Of a stretch of DNA of 57,480 nucleotides, positions 55,862-57,480 are shown piece after piece. The stretch's first letter is position 1. The number at the start of each line of letters is the position of its first letter. The notes under the pieces are model-generated. The model did no database searches, was not told where the DNA came from, and saw only the letters and a list, made by a program, of their open reading frames with translations. Both the position numbers and the translations under genes were made by a program. Source of the DNA: Compostibacillus humi (GTDB lineage: Bacteria; Bacillota; Bacilli; Bacillales; Amphibacillaceae); contig NZ_BMEV01000014.1 of the NCBI RefSeq assembly GCF_014637175.1, forward strand, positions 1-57,480, read 5' to 3'.

Positions 55862-55894
55862 AAAATGAACCCGCCAAATTTAGCGGGTTCATTG
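55862..55894 (-). terminator. Terminator of fumC
   Basis: GAACCCGC-taaattt-GCGGGTTC followed by ATTTTTATT on the minus strand. Confidence 0.85.
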
Positions 55895-55903
55895 TGAATT
55901 GTA

Positions 55904-57289
55904 TTATTTTGGATGGGTCATTTCTTCCGGTTTTACGTATTGATCGAACTCTTCGGCTGTAAGAATGCCTAATTCGACCGCTGCTTCCTTGAGCGTCGAA
56001 TTGTCCGCATACGCCTTTTTAGCAATTTTCGCTGCATTTTCATAGCCGATATGCGGATTTAATGCAGTGACGAGCATTAAAGATTCATTTAAGTTTTTCT
56101 TAATTTGTTCATGATTTGGCTCGATGCCCTTCGCACAGCGCTCGTCAAAAGATACGATGCTGTCAGCGAGCAATTGGGCAGATTGCAGGAAGTTATAAGC
56201 GATAACCGGCTTAAATACGTTCAGTTCGAAGTTTCCCTGACTGGCTGCAAAGCCAATCGTTGCATCATTTCCCATCACCTGGGCAGCAACCATTGTAACG
56301 GCTTCGCTTTGAGTCGGATTTACTTTTCCAGGCATGATGGAACTTCCCGGTTCATTGGCAGGAATCGTAATTTCCCCAATTCCGCAGCGCGGACCGCTCG
56401 CCAGCCAGCGGACGTCATTGGCAATCTTCATCATGTCTGCCGCCAGTGCTTTCAAGGCGCCGTGGGCATAGACTGCCTCATCATAGCTTGTCAAAGAATG
56501 AAATTTATTTGGTGCAGGAACAAAATTTTTTCCGGTATATTCGCTGATTGCAGCACATACCCGTTCTGAAAATTCCGGATGGGCGTTCAAACCGGTACCT
56601 ACTGCTGTACCGCCGATTGCTAATTCTTTTAAGTGCTGAACGCTTTCTTTTACCATCATTTCCGATTTTTCCAGCATCCGATGCCAGCCGCTGATTTCTT
56701 GTCCTAGAGTAAGCGGAGTTGCATCTTGCAAATGAGTACGTCCGATTTTAACAATATCCGAAAAGGCTTCCATTTTTTCTTTTAGTGTTGCTTTTAATTG
56801 GCCAATGGCAGGAAGCACTTGATCCTCCAGCTTCAGGACAAAAGCAGTATGCATTGCTGTCGGATATGTATCATTGGAGCTTTGGGATTTGTTCACATCA
56901 TCATTTGGATGCAGTCTGACGTCTTCTCCCTGTTCTTCGAGCCATTTATTTCCAACATGGGCGATTACTTCATTCACATTCATATTCGATTGGGTTCCGC
57001 TTCCTGTTTGCCATACTACAAGCGGAAAATGCTCATCCAATTTTCCTTCTAAAATTTGGTCGGCTGCAAAACCGATTGCTTCAGCTTTCTTCGGATCCAG
57101 CAAACCGAGATCGCTATTTGCCTTGGCAGCGCTTTTCTTTAAAATGGCAAAAGCATAAATAATTTCCCGTGGCATTTTTTCCGTACCGATTGGAAAGTTT
57201 TCTTTGCTTCGTTGTGTCTGAGCTGCCCAAAATTTATCTGCAGGCACCTTCATTTCCCCTAATGTATCTCTTTCTACACGAAATTCCAT
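55904..57289 (-). CDS. fumC: Class II fumarate hydratase
   Basis: 461 residues, the usual length. Converts fumarate to malate in the TCA cycle, without an Fe-S cluster. The signature [11 protein letters not shown] (about 317-327) and the active-site segments [14 protein letters not shown] and [11 protein letters not shown] are intact. GGAGG precedes ATG 57289. The 190 bases upstream to the window end hold no gene I can support. Confidence 0.97.
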   Translation of the reverse strand: MEFRVERDTLGEMKVPADKFWAAQTQRSKENFPIGTEKMPREIIYAFAILKKSAAKANSDLGLLDPKKAEAIGFAADQILEGKLDEHFPLVVWQTGSGTQSNMNVNEVIAHVGNKWLEEQGEDVRLHPNDDVNKSQSSNDTYPTAMHTAFVLKLEDQVLPAIGQLKATLKEKMEAFSDIVKIGRTHLQDATPLTLGQEISGWHRMLEKSEMMVKESVQHLKELAIGGTAVGTGLNAHPEFSERVCAAISEYTGKNFVPAPNKFHSLTSYDEAVYAHGALKALAADMMKIANDVRWLASGPRCGIGEITIPANEPGSSIMPGKVNPTQSEAVTMVAAQVMGNDATIGFAASQGNFELNVFKPVIAYNFLQSAQLLADSIVSFDERCAKGIEPNHEQIKKNLNESLMLVTALNPHIGYENAAKIAKKAYADNSTLKEAAVELGILTAEEFDQYVKPEEMTHPK

Positions 57290-57480
57290 CCGGTATTCCT
57301 CCCTATGTAAACTTTTTCATACCTTCTCTATTGTATCAAATTTTCTATATAATGAAATAGTAAAACTATTTAAGTTTACCGATTTTCTTTGTTATACCTT
57401 CAATCCATTCGTATTTTTTAATCGAAGAAACTTGAATTTATATTTCTGTGTGGAAAAAGTTTATTTTTACCAACACAAAT

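Overview
The window is chromosomal DNA of an endospore-forming member of the Bacillaceae. Evidence: the sporulation and germination genes gerPABCDEF, an alpha/beta-type SASP and yhaL; the competence genes comK and med; the low-to-moderate GC; strong GGAGG ribosome binding sites; and gene order that closely follows, in reverse, roughly the trpS-yjbA to yheA-sspB part of the Bacillus subtilis chromosome. I cannot name the species. No tRNA, rRNA or CRISPR array was seen.

Layout. 1-0.9 kb: a truncated large serine recombinase runs almost into trpS and into what looks like a shortened T-box leader. 0.9-7.4 kb: trpS, yjbA, the fatty-acid initiation pair fabH-fabF with a FapR operator, the competence lipoprotein med (comZ is missing), and yjzD. 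7.5-14.1 kb: uppP, the yitW/V/U/T/S group with small genes and an Nfu-like protein between them. 14.1-17.4 kb: a membrane-anchored GH13 protein that has lost all three catalytic acids, yisL and a DUF418 membrane protein. 17.5-19.4 kb: the complete six-gene gerP spore-germinant permeability operon. 19.5-26.7 kb: addBA recombination nuclease-helicase. 26.8-31 kb: yhjE, yhjD, comK, lplJ, yhfI and yhfH. 31-35.3 kb: hemEHY haem synthesis and, divergently, the haem-degrading protein gene hmoB. 35.4-39.6 kb: a thiol-oxidase pair, an M20 amidohydrolase and ecsAB. 39.6-40.4 kb: an 0.8 kb stretch with no gene but with repeats and orphan terminators. 40.4-42 kb: hit, trpP with a TRAP-type (N)AG array over its ribosome binding site, and yhaH.

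42.2-47 kb carries an OpuA-type glycine-betaine uptake cassette (ATPase, permease and two substrate-binding lipoproteins) with a divergent GbsR/OpcR-family regulator. It sits where B. subtilis carries scoC (hpr). The two binding proteins are circular permutations of each other. 47-54.6 kb: yhaI, prsA, yhaL, yhaM and yhaNO (SbcCD-like), with a second GbsR-family gene inserted between yhaN and yhaM. 54.8-57.3 kb: yhzD, yheA, a SASP gene and fumC.

Most of the window is conserved Bacillaceae core. The points most worth a second look are the catalytically stripped GH13 protein, the permuted pair of betaine-binding proteins with two GbsR paralogues nearby, the shortened trpS T-box beside a recombinase relic, and the TRAP-like array in front of trpP.
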